A stretch of 8,179 nucleotides of DNA from CAZTXD01 sp964617995 (GTDB lineage: Bacteria; Actinomycetota; Acidimicrobiia; Spongiisociales; ZC4RG35), in the NCBI GenBank assembly GCA_964617995.1, contig CAZTXD010000155.1:1-8179 (forward strand), in the 5' to 3' direction. This document shows positions 6,752 through 8,179 of the stretch, piece after piece. The notes beneath the pieces are model-generated. The model ran no database searches. It saw only the letters and a program-made list of their open reading frames with translations, and was not told where the DNA came from. The first letter of the stretch is position 1. Each line of letters opens with the position of its first letter. A program made the position numbers and the translations under genes.

Positions 6752-7707
6752 TCAGTTGGTTCGGAGTGCGGCCCAGAGGGGCCGGTGGTCGGATAGGTAG
6801 TACTGGAGGTAGGCGAAGAAATCCTTCTCCCCCCGCGTCTCCCAGAGGGTCGTGACGGCGGCCGCGTCGTAGTCGAACACCCCGAGGCCTCCAGCCGGTC
6901 CTCGATTCCTCCGGGAAAGAACGCGATCTGGTCGTAGGCCCGGTCGTCCCTGATGTTGGAGCCGCCCATATGGGTGGAGTGGGGGGCCAGATGGAGGCCC
7001 CGCTCCCCCAGCATCACCCAGATGGGATCGTCCCAGCCCACCTTCTCCAGGTTGAAGTCGCTGAGTACCACGATGTCAGCGGTGTATGCATCGGGGTCTT
7101 TGCGTCGGAGGTCGGCCCAGCGGGCCACCGCGAGCGCCTCCATGAAGCGGCGATTCTTGTGATAGGCGGTGTCCTTTCCGTAGTAGAGGTGGGCGTTGAC
7201 CGCCACCAGGGTGAGGTTGCCTGCCCGAAAGGCGGCCAGATAGGGGTTGCGGTCGAAGCCGGAGAACATCTGGCTGGAGCCTGGGACCTTGATTACGTAT
7301 TGCCAGCGCGGGGGGACCGCCACCTCTCCCACCTTCTCCAAGAGCGCGATCTTTGTCGGATCGTAGAGGAAGGCTGCCCGTTCCTCGTTTCCAGCGGCAT
7401 CGGAGAAGACGGTCCGCCACCCCGGCAGGAAGGTGAGGATGGCGCGCAAGCCGGCCAGGTTGTCGTTCACCTCCTGTACCACTACCAGATCGAACCAGGA
7501 GACCACCTCTGCCAGCAGCCGATAGTCCTTATCTCTGCGCTCCTGCAACCCCAGGTTGGCAATGTTCCAGGTAGCGAGGAGCAGGCGGTTGGGAGCCTTG
7601 GCGGGGATCGCCCGCCCCTCCTTGGTCTGCTCTTAGGTCCGCAGGGCGGCGATCTGGGAGTTGACCTGGTAGTTGTAGTTGAAGGCGGGTTTGTCGAAGG
7701 CAGGCAC
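6752..7707 (-). pseudogene. Endonuclease/exonuclease/phosphatase (EEP) family protein, disrupted
   Basis: When repaired this is a 318-aa metal-dependent phosphodiesterase-fold protein (DNase I / exonuclease III / inositol phosphatase superfamily). Catalytic motifs appear in family order: TWNIANLG (N48), VVVQEVND (E79), VNAHLY (H173), LSDFNLE (D217, N219), YDQIAFF (D259) and SDHRPLW (D307, H308). The start is GTG at 7707 behind GGAGG (7713-7717, 5-nt spacer). Two lesions break it: TAA at 7635-7633 (codon 25, after AALRT), and one C missing from the CCCC run at 6880-6883. The second lesion shifts the frame after EDRLEASG, so the SDH motif and the C-terminus ending AALRTN are lost. The in-frame product after the first stop could only restart late (for example TTG at 7548) and would lack TWN. 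The substrate cannot be told from sequence. It stands alone, with no operon partner in view. Confidence 0.87.
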
Positions 7708-7712
7708 CGATA

Positions 7713-7717
7713 CCTCC
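7713..7717 (-). promoter_or_regulatory. Ribosome binding site of the EEP-family gene
   Basis: GGAGG on the minus strand, 5 nt before the GTG at 7707. It fixes the original start and shows that the TAA at codon 25 lies inside the gene, not upstream of it. Confidence 0.65.
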
Positions 7718-7907
7718 AATGCGTCACTCGGCCGGTCGAGCCGTGGGCCTGGCTGAGGCTACGCCCTGGCTGAGCGGGTGCGAATGGGCGTCTGGAACGA
7801 TTGGCACATAGTCCTGCGAGCAGTCACCGCAAACGCCCGGCAGCATCCGGTGTGAAGAGATTGAGCCCGCGACCATCCGGTCATGAGCCCGATTGCGGGG
7901 GTATCGC

Positions 7908-7939
7908 TGACCAGGCGAAGATCGCGAAATGCCTGGTCA
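7908..7939. repeat. Perfect 9-bp inverted repeat, terminator-like or operator
   Basis: TGACCAGGC (7908-7916) pairs with GCCTGGTCA (7931-7939) across a 14-nt loop that itself contains TCGCGA. Seven nt later a short T-run (TTTT, 7947-7950) follows on the + strand. The T-run is too short and too far away for a confident intrinsic terminator. A binding site or an attachment-site arm is equally possible. Confidence 0.45.
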
Positions 7940-7990
7940 CGAGGGGTTTTCGGCGTTCTGGGGCCCGGCTGACGTCCGGTCAATAGGTCC

Positions 7991-8011
7991 GCTGGTGCCC
8001 TGCTGGTGCCC
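7991..8011. repeat. Tandem 10-bp direct repeat, 11-nt period
   Basis: GCTGGTGCCC occurs at 7991-8000 and 8002-8011, giving an exact 11-nt period (one DNA turn). This spacing is typical of sites bound by tandem winged-helix or SARP-type regulators, and direct repeats of this kind also occur near integrase attachment sites. No gene starts close by on either strand in this window. Confidence 0.5.
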
Positions 8012-8179
8012 AACCGCCAGGACCGAGGGGGGCCGAGACGGGCAGGTCGCGGATGCGTCTGGGCCGCATCTAACTTCGTTCGCGGGATCAATGGGTCAAC
8101 CTTGACGCCCGTAAGCTGCGCCTGTGAGGGAGCGAGCGACGTAACCAAAGCCGCGGCGTCGACCCACTGATACCCTTAG

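Larger units (their letters stand above)
7718..8179. other. 0.46-kb stretch without a convincing gene, rich in repeats
   Basis: No open frame here has a recognisable product or a good start signal. The stretch contains a 9-bp inverted repeat (7908-7939), an 11-nt tandem repeat (7991-8011) and a 6-bp hairpin (8052-8070: GATGCG, 7-nt loop, CGCATC). I see no tRNA cloverleaf, CRISPR array or transposase remnant. Confidence 0.5.

Noticed and set aside
1085..7635. Genome-wide reassignment of UAA to tyrosine
   Set aside because: The sheath and EEP genes also contain frameshifts, and the sheath has a TAG at a Trp position. Codon reassignment cannot explain these, so decay or error is simpler.
7759..8148. 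Minus-strand frame of 129 codons at the right end
   Set aside because: Composition rich in Arg, Pro and Thr without motifs; it covers the inverted and tandem repeats; no good ribosome binding site.
1..8179. CRISPR array, tRNA, rRNA or insertion sequence
   Set aside because: No regularly spaced repeat units, cloverleaf-forming segment, rRNA-like block or transposase motif was seen on either strand.

Overview
The window is GC-rich DNA that looks actinobacterial (Actinomycetota). The reasons are the high GC, GTG starts, a SARP/AfsR-type regulator fused to a nucleotide cyclase, and tail-sheath and tube proteins of the kind found in contractile injection systems. The sequence alone does not fix the genus, and a Chloroflexota-like host is not excluded. 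There are only four protein-coding loci, and two of the three recognisable functional units are broken.

Left part (1-1462, + strand): the 3' part of a contractile tail sheath gene, followed directly by its tail tube gene. Together they would form the outer contractile sleeve and inner tube of an extracellular contractile injection system or a phage tail-like particle. Both are damaged. The sheath carries several indels, including a compensating pair that garbles about eight residues, and an in-frame TAG. The tube has an in-frame TAA at codon 89. No spike, LysM or baseplate gene follows the tube. Recognisable tube sequence fades near 1348 and the cluster stops there.

Centre (1591-5748, - strand): one intact 1385-aa regulator with a winged helix, BTAD, class III cyclase, P-loop ATPase and helical-repeat region. 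Its 111-nt upstream region holds pentamer copies spaced 11 nt apart and a perfect 6+6 inverted repeat next to the GTG start. A small 62-aa arginine-rich protein with a strong ribosome binding site is transcribed divergently from it (5860-6048, + strand).

Right part (6049-8179): a 0.7-kb stretch with no convincing gene, then an endonuclease/exonuclease/phosphatase-family gene on the - strand (6752-7707). That gene is broken by a TAA at codon 25 and a 1-nt deletion before its catalytic SDH motif. A final 0.47-kb stretch has inverted and tandem repeats but no gene.

The most informative pattern is the contrast. About nine disabling or frame-altering lesions fall in roughly 2.3 kb of flanking genes, and none in the 4.2-kb regulator. 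This points to real decay around a maintained regulator rather than uniformly poor sequence. Whether the regulator ever controlled the injection system cannot be decided from this window.
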